64,000 nt of DNA from WHSW01 sp963777775. Its GTDB lineage: Bacteria > Actinomycetota > Thermoleophilia > Solirubrobacterales > 70-9. The stretch covers positions 558,001-622,000 of the forward strand of contig CAVZRL010000009.1 of NCBI GenBank assembly GCA_963777775.1. Reading direction: 5' to 3'. Under the pieces are notes generated by a model. The model was not told the DNA's origin and did no database searches. It was given only the letters and a program-made list of their open reading frames with translations. Shown here one piece after another: positions 1-9,062 of this stretch (within the stretch, counting starts at the first letter, position 1; every line of letters begins with the position of its first letter). A program made the position numbers and the translations under genes.

Positions 1-38
1 GGGAACGACCGAAGAGAATGATGCTGTTTGCGGCAGTT

Positions 39-53
39 TTAGGCAAGGCCTAA
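39..53. terminator. Small hairpin, possible terminator of an upstream gene
   Basis: A perfect 6-bp inverted repeat (TTAGGC, loop AAG, GCCTAA) is followed by CAGTTTTC. The first 100 bases are clearly less GC-rich than the rest. It could end a gene lying before the window. The stem is short, so this is tentative. I see no gene in positions 1-258. Confidence 0.3.
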
Positions 54-261
54 CAGTTTTCACGCAGGATCAACACATTTGTCCGACTTCTGGGCTAGCC
101 TGGGCGGCGCCTAGTCGCGGTTCGCCAGAGCCGCGAGCGGAGGATCCAAATGGGGACACGGTCCCCGGGGGCGAATCGGCCGATCTCGAGCCGTAGCGCA
201 CTCTTCAGCGCGAGCCCGTCAGCTAACTCCGTCGGCCGAGGAAGAGCAACCAGGAGGGTTG

Positions 262-825
262 ATGCGCGAGATCCGGACTGCCCGTATCCGAACGCCGTGG
301 ACAATGCTGCTCGGCTGCGTGTTCATCGTTGTCGTCGCGGCCCTGCCCGCGACCGCCCAGGGCGGGATCGTCGCCTCGGAGGCGAGCTGCCCCGGTCAGC
401 AGAACACGCACGCCTCGGAACGAAAGCAGGAGCATGCGATGCGCTGCCTGATCGACCACGCGCGCTCGGCGTCGACGAAGTCCCACCGGGCGCTCGAACG
501 CGCCGCCGGGCGCAAGGTCGGTGACCTGTTCGACTGCGGCTTCAGCCACACGGCCTGCGGGCGCTCGTTCGACACCTACCCGAAGCGATTCGGCTACGCG
601 TCGGGGACCTCAGGCTGGAGACTGGGCGAGAACCTCGCCTGGGGCAAACGGGATCGGGGCAGCGCCCGCCAGGTGCTCAAGGCATGGCTTGACTCGCCGC
701 CCCACCGCGAGACGCTGCTCGACGGGTCGTTCGAGCACATCGGGGTCGGCCTGCGGCGCGGCCACTTCAACGGCAGCGCCGACGCCGCGGTCTGGGTGCT
801 CGTGATCGGCTGCCGGGGCTGCTGA
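262..825 (+). CDS. Secreted CAP/SCP-domain protein (YkwD-like)
   Basis: 187 residues. A signal peptide or membrane anchor spans about residues 14-33, ending near ATAQ. The remainder is an SCP/CAP (cysteine-rich secretory protein) fold: GENLAWG at 122-128 and WLDSPPHRETLL at 142-153, resembling the SPxHRxxLL motif of bacterial YkwD proteins. Several cysteines (43, 62, 92, 99, 184, 187) could form disulfides outside the cell. ATG 262 is preferred to TTG 259 because GGAGGG ends 3 nt before it. Bacterial CAP proteins are exported, but their substrates are mostly unknown, so no precise role is assigned. It stands alone, with its own Shine-Dalgarno site. Confidence 0.8.
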   Translation: MREIRTARIRTPWTMLLGCVFIVVVAALPATAQGGIVASEASCPGQQNTHASERKQEHAMRCLIDHARSASTKSHRALERAAGRKVGDLFDCGFSHTACGRSFDTYPKRFGYASGTSGWRLGENLAWGKRDRGSARQVLKAWLDSPPHRETLLDGSFEHIGVGLRRGHFNGSADAAVWVLVIGCRGC

Positions 826-898
826 GGCCGTTGCAGGTGTAACGGAACCGCGGGTCGAAGGACTCCTCCGCCGAGCCACCGAGGAGCGAGGAGGAGAG

Positions 899-1657
899 AT
901 GAGCGAGCGCGAAGTCCTGACCGAGCGGCAGATCGAGCTCTGCGCGCACAGCGAGACCGACTACTCCGACCTGCGCGCGATGTTCATCAACTGCACGCTC
1001 AAGCGCAGCCCCGAGCTGTCGCACACCCAGGGCCTGATCGACATCTCGATGGAGATCATGCGCCGCAACCAGGTCGAGGTCGGGTGCATCCGGGCGGTCG
1101 ATCACCAGATCGCGACCGGGATCTGGCCCGACATGACCGAGCACGGCTGGGAGGCCGATGAGTGGCCCGCGATCAGCGAGCGGGTGATGGCCGCCGACAT
1201 CCTGGTCCTCGGGATGTCGATCTGGCTCGGGGAGAAGTCCTCGATCGCGACCCAGATCGTCGAGCGCCTGTACGCGAACTCGCACCTGCTCAACGACCAC
1301 GGGCAGTACGCCTACTACGGGCGGGTCGGCGGCTGCCTGGTGACCGGCAACGAGGACGGGGTCAAGCACTGCGCGATGAACGTCCTCTACTCGCTCCAGC
1401 ACCTCGGCTACGTGATCCCGCCCCAGGCCGATGCCGGCTGGATCGGCGAGGCGGGGCCCGGCCCGTCGTATCTCGACGAGGGCTCGGGCGGGCCCGAGAA
1501 CGACTTCACAAACCGCAACACGACCTTCATGACCTGGAACCTGCTCCACCTCGCAAGGATGCTCAAGGACGCGGGTGGGATCCCGGCGCACGGCAACCAG
1601 CGCTCGGAGTGGGACGCGGGCTGCCGCTCGGACTTCCCCAATCCGGACTACCGCTGA
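899..1657 (+). CDS. Flavodoxin-family NAD(P)H-dependent oxidoreductase
   Basis: 252 residues of the NADPH-dependent FMN reductase/WrbA-like flavodoxin superfamily. The FMN phosphate loop lies near residues 29-45 (FINCTLKRSPELSHTQ). A second flavin-contact segment, ADILVLGMSIWLGEKSS, lies near 99-115, and a glycine-rich GRVGGCLVTGNEDG strand follows. No membrane or signal segment is seen, so it is cytoplasmic and probably reduces a quinone or other small acceptor. GAGGAGGAG stands just before the ATG. An upstream CTCCTC (863-868) could pair with this ribosome-binding site. Next is a hairpin and then a permease gene on the same strand. Confidence 0.75.
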   Translation: MSEREVLTERQIELCAHSETDYSDLRAMFINCTLKRSPELSHTQGLIDISMEIMRRNQVEVGCIRAVDHQIATGIWPDMTEHGWEADEWPAISERVMAADILVLGMSIWLGEKSSIATQIVERLYANSHLLNDHGQYAYYGRVGGCLVTGNEDGVKHCAMNVLYSLQHLGYVIPPQADAGWIGEAGPGPSYLDEGSGGPENDFTNRNTTFMTWNLLHLARMLKDAGGIPAHGNQRSEWDAGCRSDFPNPDYR

Positions 1658-1668
1658 GTCGCTGATTC

Positions 1669-1684
1669 GAGGGTGCGGACCCTC
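1669..1684 (+). terminator. Short GC-rich hairpin after the flavodoxin gene
   Basis: GAGGGT, loop GCGG, ACCCTC: a perfect 6-bp stem 11 nt after the stop codon, followed by a weakly T-rich CGGTTTCGGTT. It may be a terminator or attenuator between the reductase and permease genes. There is no true T-tract. Confidence 0.35.
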
Positions 1685-1731
1685 CGGTTTCGGTTAAAGT
1701 CGCGCCCAGCGCGAGCCCGGAGGGGAGCCAG

Positions 1732-3336
1732 ATGGAGAGCGCGAGCGTACCGGTGGACCGGCAGGCCGAGCCGGCCGAGGAGACCGGCGATAAGGGCCTG
1801 AAGAAGGACGCGATTGGCTTCGTCGACGGGCTCTCGGTCGGCCTCGCCTCGACTGCGCCCGCCTACTCGCTGGCGGCGGTGATCGGCTCGATCGTGGTCG
1901 CGGTCGGGGTCAAGGCGCCTGGGATCCTGCTGCTCTCGTTCGTGCCGATGTTCTTCATCGCCGCGGCCTTCTACTACATGAACCGCGTCGATACCGACTG
2001 CGGCACGACCTTCTCCTGGGTGACGCGCGCGATGGGCCCCTACGCCGGCTTCCTGGGCGGCTGGGCGATCTGTACCACCGGGATCCTGGTAATCGGCTCG
2101 CTCGCCGATGTCTCGGCGCTGTTCATCTACGACCTCTTCGACCTCAACGACCTCCGCAAGTCCGACATCGCGAACGTCGTTCTCGCGCTCGTGATCATCG
2201 GGGTGATGACCGCGATCTGCGTGATCGGGACCGAGATCTCGGCCCACCTGCAGCGGGTGCTGACCCTCGGCCAGGTCTCGATCCTGCTCCTGTTCGCCGT
2301 CGTCGCCTTCGTAAAGATCGCGGCCGGCGAGGCGCCCGCGGCGTCGATCGATCCCGAGCTGAGCTGGCTCTCGCCATTCGGGGTCGAGTACTCGGGACTG
2401 CTGACCGGGGTCCTGTTGGGGGTGTTCATCTACTGGGGCTGGGAGAGCGCCGTCAACCTCTCGGAGGAGAGCAAGGACTCCTCCCGGGCTCCAGGTCTCG
2501 CAGGGCTCGCCAGCACGGTGATCCTGGTGGTCACCTACATCGCGGTCGGTGTGGCGCTGATCGCATACCTCGGCCTCGACCGGATCGAGGTCTTCGACGA
2601 CAACGCCCGGGTGCTGGCAATCGGCGGTAACGCCGTGCTCGGCGACCAGCTCGGCAAGCTGCTGATCATCGCCGTGATCATCTCCGGGATCTCCTCGGCG
2701 CAGACGACGATCCTGCCCGGCTCGCGCACCTCGCTCTCGATGGCCGCCGCCGGCGCGCTACCGAGGAGGTTCGCGGCGATCCACCCGCGCTACCTGACGC
2801 CCGCTTTCGGCACGATCGTCGTCGGCGCGCTGGCCGTCCTCTGGTATGTGCCCGGGCGGTTGATCTCCGAGAACTTCCTCTTCGACTCGCTCTCCGCGCT
2901 CTCGCTGCTGATCGCGTTCTACTACGGGTTGACTGGGATCGCCTGCGCGATCTACTGGCGCCACGAGCTGTTCAGCTCAGCGAAGAACCTCGTCTTCATC
3001 GGCGTCGCGCCGCTGATCGGCGCCGGAATGCTCACCTACTTGCTGTTCGAGTCGGCGCGCGACCTCTCCGACCCGAAGGCCTCCTACTCGGGCTCGGAGC
3101 TGTTCGGCGTCGGGATGCCGCTTGCGATCGCGCTCGTCTTCGCGGCGATGGGTGTGCTCTTGATGATCCTCTGGCGGCTGTTCGGCCCCCCGCAGGCGAA
3201 GGAGTTCTTCTCGCGGCACGCGTTCGAGCACGTCCCGCACGAGGTCGCCGTCGGTGGCGGCAAGGTCGAGGCGATCGGGATCTCCGAGGAGGCCGCCGAC
3301 GCCGGGGGAGCGGGTCCACGCGACGGTGGGGCCTGA
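1732..3336 (+). CDS. APC-superfamily amino acid permease
   Basis: 534 residues, strongly hydrophobic, with about 12 predicted membrane helices between residues 30 and 480. The first helix carries GLASTAPAYSLAAVIG, the helix-breaking motif of the amino acid-polyamine-organocation family. TSLSMAAAGALPRRFAAIH in the second half is also typical. The protein should import amino acids or a related amine at the cytoplasmic membrane; the substrate cannot be read from sequence. The hydrophilic C-terminal tail is Gly/Ala-rich. CGGAGGGGAG precedes the ATG. The stop codon is 1 nt before the universal stress gene start, so the two are translationally coupled, a pairing also known for other APC permeases. 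Confidence 0.85.
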   Translation: MESASVPVDRQAEPAEETGDKGLKKDAIGFVDGLSVGLASTAPAYSLAAVIGSIVVAVGVKAPGILLLSFVPMFFIAAAFYYMNRVDTDCGTTFSWVTRAMGPYAGFLGGWAICTTGILVIGSLADVSALFIYDLFDLNDLRKSDIANVVLALVIIGVMTAICVIGTEISAHLQRVLTLGQVSILLLFAVVAFVKIAAGEAPAASIDPELSWLSPFGVEYSGLLTGVLLGVFIYWGWESAVNLSEESKDSSRAPGLAGLASTVILVVTYIAVGVALIAYLGLDRIEVFDDNARVLAIGGNAVLGDQLGKLLIIAVIISGISSAQTTILPGSRTSLSMAAAGALPRRFAAIHPRYLTPAFGTIVVGALAVLWYVPGRLISENFLFDSLSALSLLIAFYYGLTGIACAIYWRHELFSSAKNLVFIGVAPLIGAGMLTYLLFESARDLSDPKASYSGSELFGVGMPLAIALVFAAMGVLLMILWRLFGPPQAKEFFSRHAFEHVPHEVAVGGGKVEAIGISEEAADAGGAGPRDGGA

Positions 3337-3337
3337 G

Positions 3338-3760
3338 ATGGCGCGATCGCTGGTGGTCGGATACGACGGCTCGGAATGCGCCCGGGCGGCGCTCGAGGAG
3401 GCGATCCACTTCGCCGGCACGACCGGTGATCGGATCGTGGTCGCCTTCGGCTACGAGCCGGGCGGCTACGGCGAGGAGCACGCGGCCCACCGCGAGGAGG
3501 TCCGCAAGTTCGGCGAGCGGGCGACGGCGCCGGCGCTCGCCCGCGCCCGTGAGGCGGGAGTCGACGTGACCCTGGCGCTCGTGCCCGAGCGACCGACCGA
3601 CGCCCTGATCTCGCTCGCCGCGGAGCATGACGCGCGGGCGATCGTGGTGGGCACCCACGGCGAGACCCCGATCCGCAGCGCGATCCTCGGCTCGACGCCC
3701 CACAAGCTGCTGCATCTCTCCGAGCGGCCGGTGCTCGTGGTCCCCGTCGGCCGCGAGTAA
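3338..3760 (+). CDS. Universal stress protein (UspA family)
   Basis: 140 residues. The N-terminal strand SLVVGYDGSECARAALEEA and the C-terminal ATP-binding signature GTHGETPIRSAILGST followed by LLHLSERPVLVVPVG match ATP-binding Usp domains (G-x2-G-x9-G-S/T). It follows the permease stop after one base and has no ribosome-binding site of its own beyond the coupling, so it probably acts with, or is regulated with, the transporter. A longer in-frame reading upstream exists only inside the permease gene; ATG 3338 gives the standard family N-terminus. Confidence 0.85.
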   Translation: MARSLVVGYDGSECARAALEEAIHFAGTTGDRIVVAFGYEPGGYGEEHAAHREEVRKFGERATAPALARAREAGVDVTLALVPERPTDALISLAAEHDARAIVVGTHGETPIRSAILGSTPHKLLHLSERPVLVVPVGRE

Positions 3761-3791
3761 GGAGCGGCAGCCGACCGTTAGGGTGGGCGCC

Positions 3792-4859
3792 GTGAGCGCC
3801 GCCTACGACCGCCTCGCCGCGCTGCCGATCCGGATCGAGAGCTGCGAGCTCACAGCCCACGATCGCGAGTTCGGCGACTTCACCCGCCCCTCGACCGTCG
3901 TTCACCTGCGCGGTCGCGGCGAGGAAGGGATCGGCGAGGACGTCGTCTACACGGCGCTCGACCACATCGCCCACCGCGATGCCGGCCAGGTGCTCGACCT
4001 GACCGGCCCCCGAACCCTCGGCGAGGCCTGCGAGCTGATCGGCGGCCTCGACCTGTTCGCCAACGCGCCGCCCGAGTACGACGCCTCGCGCCACTACCGC
4101 CGCTGGGCGTATGAGTCGGCGGCCCTCGACCTCGCCCTGCGACAGAGCGGGATGGCGCTCTGGGAGGTGGTCGAGCGCGATCCGTCCCCGTTGCGTTACG
4201 TCTGCTCGACCCGGCTCGGGAGCTTCGGCGATGGCGATCACAAGTCCTCGACCGCGGCGATCGAGGCCCGGCTCGCCAAGTACCCCGCGCTCGAGTTCAA
4301 GCTCGACCCCGAGAACGACTGGGACGCTGAGCTGATCGAGGAGATCGCCGGGCTGGCGCCGGTCCGGGTCCTCGACCTGAAGGGGATGTACAGAGGCACG
4401 CCGGTCGACGTCGAGACCGACCCCGAGCTCTACCGGGCGGTCGCCGAGGCCTTCCCCGACGCCTACCTCGAGGACCCCGACATCAACGACCAGACCCGGG
4501 ACGTGCTCGAGCCGCACGCCGATCGGGTGACCTGGGACGCGCCGCTTCACTCGCTCGCCGACGTCAAGCAGATGGCCCGCAAGGCGATCAACTCGAAGCC
4601 CTCGCGGTTCGGGTCGCTGAACGAGCTGCTCGAGATCTACGAGCACTGCGAGGCGAACGGGATCGCGATCTACGGCGGCGGCCAGGGCGAGCTTCAGTGC
4701 GGGCGCGGGCAGATCCAGTACCTGGCCTCGCTGTTTCACCCCGAGACGCCGAACGACGTCGCGCCCTCTGGCTTCAACGATCCGGCGGTGCCGACCGGGA
4801 TGCCGACCAGCCCGATCGACCCGGCCCACAGCGAGACCGGCTTTCGCTGGGGCGAGTAG
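3792..4859 (+). CDS. Enolase-superfamily enzyme (mandelate racemase/muconate-lactonizing type)
   Basis: 355 residues. The C-terminal barrel shows the expected pattern: Lys170 (EFKLD), metal ligands near Asp195 (VLDLKG), Glu227 (YLEDPD) and Asp249 (VTWDAP), and Lys269 (NSKPSRFG) as the opposite base, then YGGGQGELQCGRGQIQ. The family abstracts a proton alpha to a carboxylate at a Mg2+ site; substrate and product cannot be assigned. GTG 3792 is chosen because TAGGGT (3779-3784) sits 7 nt before it, as in a leaderless transcript, and it gives a natural N-terminus; the longer reading frame upstream overlaps the usp gene. Confidence 0.75.
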   Translation: MSAAYDRLAALPIRIESCELTAHDREFGDFTRPSTVVHLRGRGEEGIGEDVVYTALDHIAHRDAGQVLDLTGPRTLGEACELIGGLDLFANAPPEYDASRHYRRWAYESAALDLALRQSGMALWEVVERDPSPLRYVCSTRLGSFGDGDHKSSTAAIEARLAKYPALEFKLDPENDWDAELIEEIAGLAPVRVLDLKGMYRGTPVDVETDPELYRAVAEAFPDAYLEDPDINDQTRDVLEPHADRVTWDAPLHSLADVKQMARKAINSKPSRFGSLNELLEIYEHCEANGIAIYGGGQGELQCGRGQIQYLASLFHPETPNDVAPSGFNDPAVPTGMPTSPIDPAHSETGFRWGE

Positions 4860-4868
4860 GGTTCGCGC

Positions 4869-5414
4869 ATGGCAGCCAAGAAGAAGCCAAAGTCCTTCGC
4901 CGACGCCCTCAACGAGCAGATCGCGAACGAGTTCGGCGCCTCGATGCAGTACATCGGCGCCGCCGTCCACTACGACGCCGAGACCCTGCCGAGGCTGGCC
5001 GCGTTCTTCTACCGCCAGGCCGCCGAAGAGCGCAGCCACGCGATGATGATGGTCCAGTTCCTGCTCGACGTCGACGAGCAGGTCCGCGTCCCCGAGATCG
5101 CGGCTGCGAAGTCGAGCTATCCGGACGGCGTCGCGCCGGTCAGGATGGCGCTCGAGCAGGAGCGGCGGGTCGGCGAGGAGATCTACAACCTGTTCGAGCT
5201 CGCTCGCTCGCTGAAGGACTACCGCGCCGAGCAGTTCATGCAGTGGTTCGTCAAGGAGCAGGTCGAGGAGGTCGCGCTGATGCAGGACCTGCTCCAGGTC
5301 GTCGAGCGCTCGGCCGACAACCTGCTCCTGGTCGAGGACTTCATCGCCCGCGAAGCGCTCGGCGAGGACGGCGGCGAGGACCCGACCGCCCCGCCGCCCG
5401 CCGGCGCCGCCTGA
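4869..5414 (+). CDS. Ferritin (FtnA-like iron storage protein)
   Basis: 181 residues forming a four-helix ferritin bundle. Ferroxidase-centre candidates are Glu21, Glu54, His57, Glu98 and Glu130, with the spacing of bacterial FtnA (EERSH and KEQVEEV motifs). It would oxidise and store Fe(II) in a 24-mer in the cytoplasm. The Ala/Pro-rich C-terminal tail is an extension. No Shine-Dalgarno is present; TAGGGT (4857-4862), whose TAG is the stop codon of the upstream gene, sits 6 nt before the ATG and suggests a leaderless mRNA. A strong hairpin follows the gene. Confidence 0.9.
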   Translation: MAAKKKPKSFADALNEQIANEFGASMQYIGAAVHYDAETLPRLAAFFYRQAAEERSHAMMMVQFLLDVDEQVRVPEIAAAKSSYPDGVAPVRMALEQERRVGEEIYNLFELARSLKDYRAEQFMQWFVKEQVEEVALMQDLLQVVERSADNLLLVEDFIAREALGEDGGEDPTAPPPAGAA

Positions 5415-5468
5415 GGCCACCTGCACACGTCCGCCGCCGCCGAGGCCGACGTCCCTGCTCGGAACGAA

Positions 5469-5499
5469 GGGGCCCTCATCAATGCGGGATGAGGGCCCC
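5469..5499. terminator. Strong 12-bp hairpin between convergent genes
   Basis: GGGGCCCTCATC (5469-5480), loop AATGCGG, GATGAGGGCCCC (5488-5499): a perfect 12-bp stem 54 nt after the ferritin stop and 50 nt before the end of the minus-strand gene. It probably acts as a bidirectional terminator although no T-tract follows. Confidence 0.6.
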
Positions 5500-5549
5500 C
5501 TCCAACGCCTCGCACTACGGCCGAGGTAACGGCATACAGGCTCCGCGAC

Positions 5550-6002
5550 CTAGTACTTGACCGAGCCGGTGATCGCGAGGGTTGCGACGGGCGGTTCGTT
5601 GGGTTGACTTCCGGCGAACGTGAACTTGCCGTGGGCGCCCTTGTACTTCCCGCTGCCCTTCGTGATCTCGCCACCGCCGGAAAGGTCGAGGCCTCCGCCG
5701 GCAGTCGGTGCACCGCTGCCCTCCAAGTTGCCCTTCAGCGTGCCCTTTTTCAGGTAGACGCGGAAGGTGCCGTGAAACGTGGGGACGGGTCCGAACAGAT
5801 TGGTCCCAACGATCGCACCCGAGCCGAGATCACCCTTGAACGTCCCGGCGTACTCAGCGGACCCCGAGATCGGCGGGGAACCCGTCGTCGCGATGCCCGC
5901 GAGCGTGATGGTTGAGTTGATGTCGTGCCTCGCCGCCTGGGCTGGCGCGGCCCATGCGACCGTGAGCCCGACAACGGCGATGACGCAAATGACCTTTCTC
6001 AT
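5550..6002 (-). CDS. Exported protein of unknown function
   Basis: 150 residues. MRKVICVIAVVGLTVAWAAP is a clear signal peptide with likely cleavage after AQA. The mature part is Gly/Thr/Ser-rich with alternating beta-strand character (GTFKGDLGSGAIVGTNLFG, GKFTFAGS). It resembles small exported beta-barrel-like proteins of actinobacteria, but I do not recognise a named family. The start at 6002 is supported by AAAGGA about 10 nt upstream; the longer frame lacks such a site. It is divergent from the LuxR regulator gene, sharing a 180-bp region that is less GC-rich than its surroundings. Confidence 0.65.
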   Translation of the reverse strand: MRKVICVIAVVGLTVAWAAPAQAARHDINSTITLAGIATTGSPPISGSAEYAGTFKGDLGSGAIVGTNLFGPVPTFHGTFRVYLKKGTLKGNLEGSGAPTAGGGLDLSGGGEITKGSGKYKGAHGKFTFAGSQPNEPPVATLAITGSVKY

Positions 6003-6181
6003 GACATACGTCCTTTCTTCTTTGTGTTCCGGTGAAACCGGAGAGGGCGATAGAGACACCCTCGTTTCAGCGAGCCTCCCACCGGCAGTCGCGCTTCGCA
6101 GTGGGGAGCCACCCCACTATTTGTGCTGCAAAGAGCGCACGGTTGTTCGGCGCGTCTGGTATGCAGGGTCGAGCAGCAGTG

Positions 6182-9049
6182 ATGAATCCGATCGCGGATG
6201 CCAGAAACGAGACCCCGTTGCTCGAGCGCGAGCACGAGCTGGACGTGATACGAGACGGGCTGGATCGTCTCGCCGATGGCCAGGGATCGATGCTGCTGAT
6301 CGAGGGACCGGCCGGGATCGGGAAGACGAGGCTCCTTGCCGCGGCCAGCGAGCACGGAGGGCCACCGGGCGTTCTGGTGCTGGAGGCTCGAGCGGCACAG
6401 CTGGAGCGCGAAATGCCGTTCGGGGTCGCGCGCCAGCTCTTGGAGCCGATTAACGAGCGCGCCGACGCAGCTGAGCGGTCGCGGCTGCTGTCCGGCAGCG
6501 CCGCGCACTCGCTGATCGCGTTCGGGCGGGAGGGGCCGACCGGGCCGGATGCCGAAGTCGACCGCTTCGCCCCGATCCATGGCCTCTACTGGCTGCTCGC
6601 AAACCTGTGCGACTCCCAGCCCGTGCAGATCGTGATCGACGATTGTCAGTGGGCGGACACCCAATCGCTGCGCTGGCTCAACTTCCTTGCGCGTCGAGTG
6701 ACCGACACCCCGGTACTCATCCTCGTGGCCGCGCGGACCGGCGAGGCGGACGAGCCCGCCGAGCTCGAGCCGCTACGGCTCGATGCGAGCGAGGTCCTGC
6801 GGCCCTCGCCACTGAGCGATGCGGCGGTCGAGGAACTGATCGTCGCCGAGTTCGGCAGCTCGCCGTCGGGGGGGTTCTCGAATGCTTGCAGCAGGGCCAG
6901 CGGCGGCAACCCCTTCCTGCTCACGGAGGTGCTGCGCAGCCTGCGGACGCGGTCCATCGACCCGAATGCGGACGCCCCCGGGGAGCTCGCCTCAATGGGC
7001 ACCGAGTCCATCGCCCGCTCGGTCTCTTCGCGACTTGAGCCCTTCGGAGCGGAGGCGGCCTCGTTGGCGCGCGCGATCGCGGTACTCGGCGGGGCTCCGC
7101 AGCTGCGCCATGCGGCGGGCATGGCCGGGATCAGTGAGGATCGCGCCCGGGACCTCTGCGCTCGGCTTCGCAGCGCCGAGATCCTGGCGCCTGGGCAGCC
7201 GATCGATTTCGTTCATCCGCTGGTCCGGACGGCGCTCTATGGCGGGCTGTCCGAGGAGGGTCGCTCCGACGCCCATCGCCGGGCCGCGGAGCTGCTGAGC
7301 TCTACCGGCAGCGACGCCCGCGAGGTCGCGCCACACCTCATGGCATGCGCCCCCAACGGCGACCAATGGGTTGTCGGGCAGCTGCGGGACGCCGCCGGCG
7401 AGGCGATGGGTGCGGGCGCCCCCGAGGCTGCACGGCGTTACCTGGAGCGAGCGCTCGAGGAGCCTGCGCGGGAGGAGGTCGAGCTGAGCTATGAGCTGGG
7501 CCGGGCGCTCGGGGAGGCAAGCCCGATCGATGCTCCCGAGTTGCTCGTGGCCGTTGCCGAGCGTACGGACGACCCCGAGCTTCACCTGCAGGCACTCCAG
7601 GACGCAGCCTGGGCCTACTTCGACGCTGGAAACCTGGAGCGGGCCGCGCACTGGTTGGGTCGGTTGGTGGCGGCGATCCCGGACGGCGCAGAGGCGCGGC
7701 TCCGCGCCGAAGCCTCGCTCTTCTGTGTGAGGACGTTGGACGTTGGCCGCCGTCCGGACGATTCGGCACACATCGATGCGGTCGTGGCGAATACGGCGTC
7801 GGCCACGCCCGGAGAGCTGATGGTCCGCCAGGCACTTTCCTTCGACCGCTTCCTACGCTGCGATCCGGTTGCCGACGTCGTCGCCCTGGCCGCGGGCTTT
7901 CCCCCGCCGCCCTGGACCGGCCGCGGGGCCGCCGGGGTCGAGGGCCAGCGGTTCGCCGTCGTGATCGGTCCGGTGCCCAGCATTGCCTGCAAGGTCCTGG
8001 CCTGGAGTGGACACTGGGAAGCGGCCAGAGAGGCGGCGGCTCGAGGGTGGGAAGGGTCGTTATCCAGTGGGCTTGTGCATGTCGCCAGCTACCGGGAGAG
8101 CGCGCTGGCCGAGATCGATTGCCTGGCGGGCAGGCTGGCCGACGCCGAGGCAGAGGCCCGCACGGCGTGGGACATGCTCCGGGATCTTGAGGCGGTGTCG
8201 CTACCGGTATTGATCGCGATCAGCAACCTTCTGGTCGCGCTGATCGCCAGAGGCCGGCTCGATGAGGCGGGAGAGCTGGCGGAACAGTGGGATCTCTCGG
8301 CGCCGTTCAGCCTGGTCCCGCTGGCCCCTCCCCTGCTCCATATCCGAGGCACTCTGCGTCTGGCTCGTGGGGAGCTCGAGAGCGGTGCCGAGGACCTGAT
8401 CGCGGTCGGCGAGGACTTCGAGGAGATGGACATGCTCAATCCGGCGGCGATTCGATGGCGCCAGGAGGTTGTGCCGGCGCTCGCCGCACTCGATCGCACC
8501 GCCGAGGCTCGGCAGATCGTCATCGAGGGTGAGAGCCGGGCACGCGCCTTCGGCGCCGGGCACGTGATCGGCGCGATGCTGCGGGCCAGGTCCTCGATCG
8601 AGGCCAAGCGGCGCCAGATCCAGACCCTGCGCGAATCCGTCGCCGCGCTCGAGGCGAGCGGCCCTCCGCATGAGCTCGCCCACTCATGCCTGGAGCTGGG
8701 GGCGGCGATGCGGCGCAACGGCCAGCGCAGCGAGTCGCGTGAGCCGCTTCGAAAGGCACTTGAGCTTGCCCACGTGAGCGGCGCCGATGGGCTCGCTCGC
8801 CGCGCTCGGGACGAGCTGGCCGCCGCGGGGTCGCGGCCTCGCAGCGTGTTTCGCACCGGCGTGGACTCGCTGACCGCGAGCGAGCTCCGAACCGCCAAGC
8901 TGGCGACAGAGGGTCTCAGCAACGTTGAGATTGCCCAGCGACTGTTCGTGACCCGAAAGACGGTCGAGAAGCATCTCGGCAACGCTTACATGAAGCTGGA
9001 GATTCCGTCTCGTAACGAGCTACCCGCGGCGCTCGCCCAACCGGCGTGA
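6182..9049 (+). CDS. Large AAA-ATPase LuxR-family transcriptional regulator
   Basis: 955 residues. N-terminal NTPase domain with Walker A GPAGIGKT (42-49) and Walker B VIDD (151-154), a long alpha-helical repeat region (about 330-880), and a C-terminal LuxR/GerE helix-turn-helix near 897-950 (LTASELRTAKLATEGLSNVE, then VTRKTVEKHLGNAYMKL). This is the LAL architecture of large ATP-binding activators. The inducer is unknown. ATG 6182 is preferred since the conserved domain begins 12 residues later; ATG 6161 is in frame but neither has a strong ribosome-binding site. It may control the divergent exported protein. Confidence 0.85.
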   Translation: MNPIADARNETPLLEREHELDVIRDGLDRLADGQGSMLLIEGPAGIGKTRLLAAASEHGGPPGVLVLEARAAQLEREMPFGVARQLLEPINERADAAERSRLLSGSAAHSLIAFGREGPTGPDAEVDRFAPIHGLYWLLANLCDSQPVQIVIDDCQWADTQSLRWLNFLARRVTDTPVLILVAARTGEADEPAELEPLRLDASEVLRPSPLSDAAVEELIVAEFGSSPSGGFSNACSRASGGNPFLLTEVLRSLRTRSIDPNADAPGELASMGTESIARSVSSRLEPFGAEAASLARAIAVLGGAPQLRHAAGMAGISEDRARDLCARLRSAEILAPGQPIDFVHPLVRTALYGGLSEEGRSDAHRRAAELLSSTGSDAREVAPHLMACAPNGDQWVVGQLRDAAGEAMGAGAPEAARRYLERALEEPAREEVELSYELGRALGEASPIDAPELLVAVAERTDDPELHLQALQDAAWAYFDAGNLERAAHWLGRLVAAIPDGAEARLRAEASLFCVRTLDVGRRPDDSAHIDAVVANTASATPGELMVRQALSFDRFLRCDPVADVVALAAGFPPPPWTGRGAAGVEGQRFAVVIGPVPSIACKVLAWSGHWEAAREAAARGWEGSLSSGLVHVASYRESALAEIDCLAGRLADAEAEARTAWDMLRDLEAVSLPVLIAISNLLVALIARGRLDEAGELAEQWDLSAPFSLVPLAPPLLHIRGTLRLARGELESGAEDLIAVGEDFEEMDMLNPAAIRWRQEVVPALAALDRTAEARQIVIEGESRARAFGAGHVIGAMLRARSSIEAKRRQIQTLRESVAALEASGPPHELAHSCLELGAAMRRNGQRSESREPLRKALELAHVSGADGLARRARDELAAAGSRPRSVFRTGVDSLTASELRTAKLATEGLSNVEIAQRLFVTRKTVEKHLGNAYMKLEIPSRNELPAALAQPA

Positions 9050-9062
9050 CGACTCCCGCTAC

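Noticed and set aside
3084..5426. Minus-strand frame of 780 codons opposite four plus-strand genes
   Set aside because: It crosses several genes with clear domains on the other strand; composition is that of a shadow frame.
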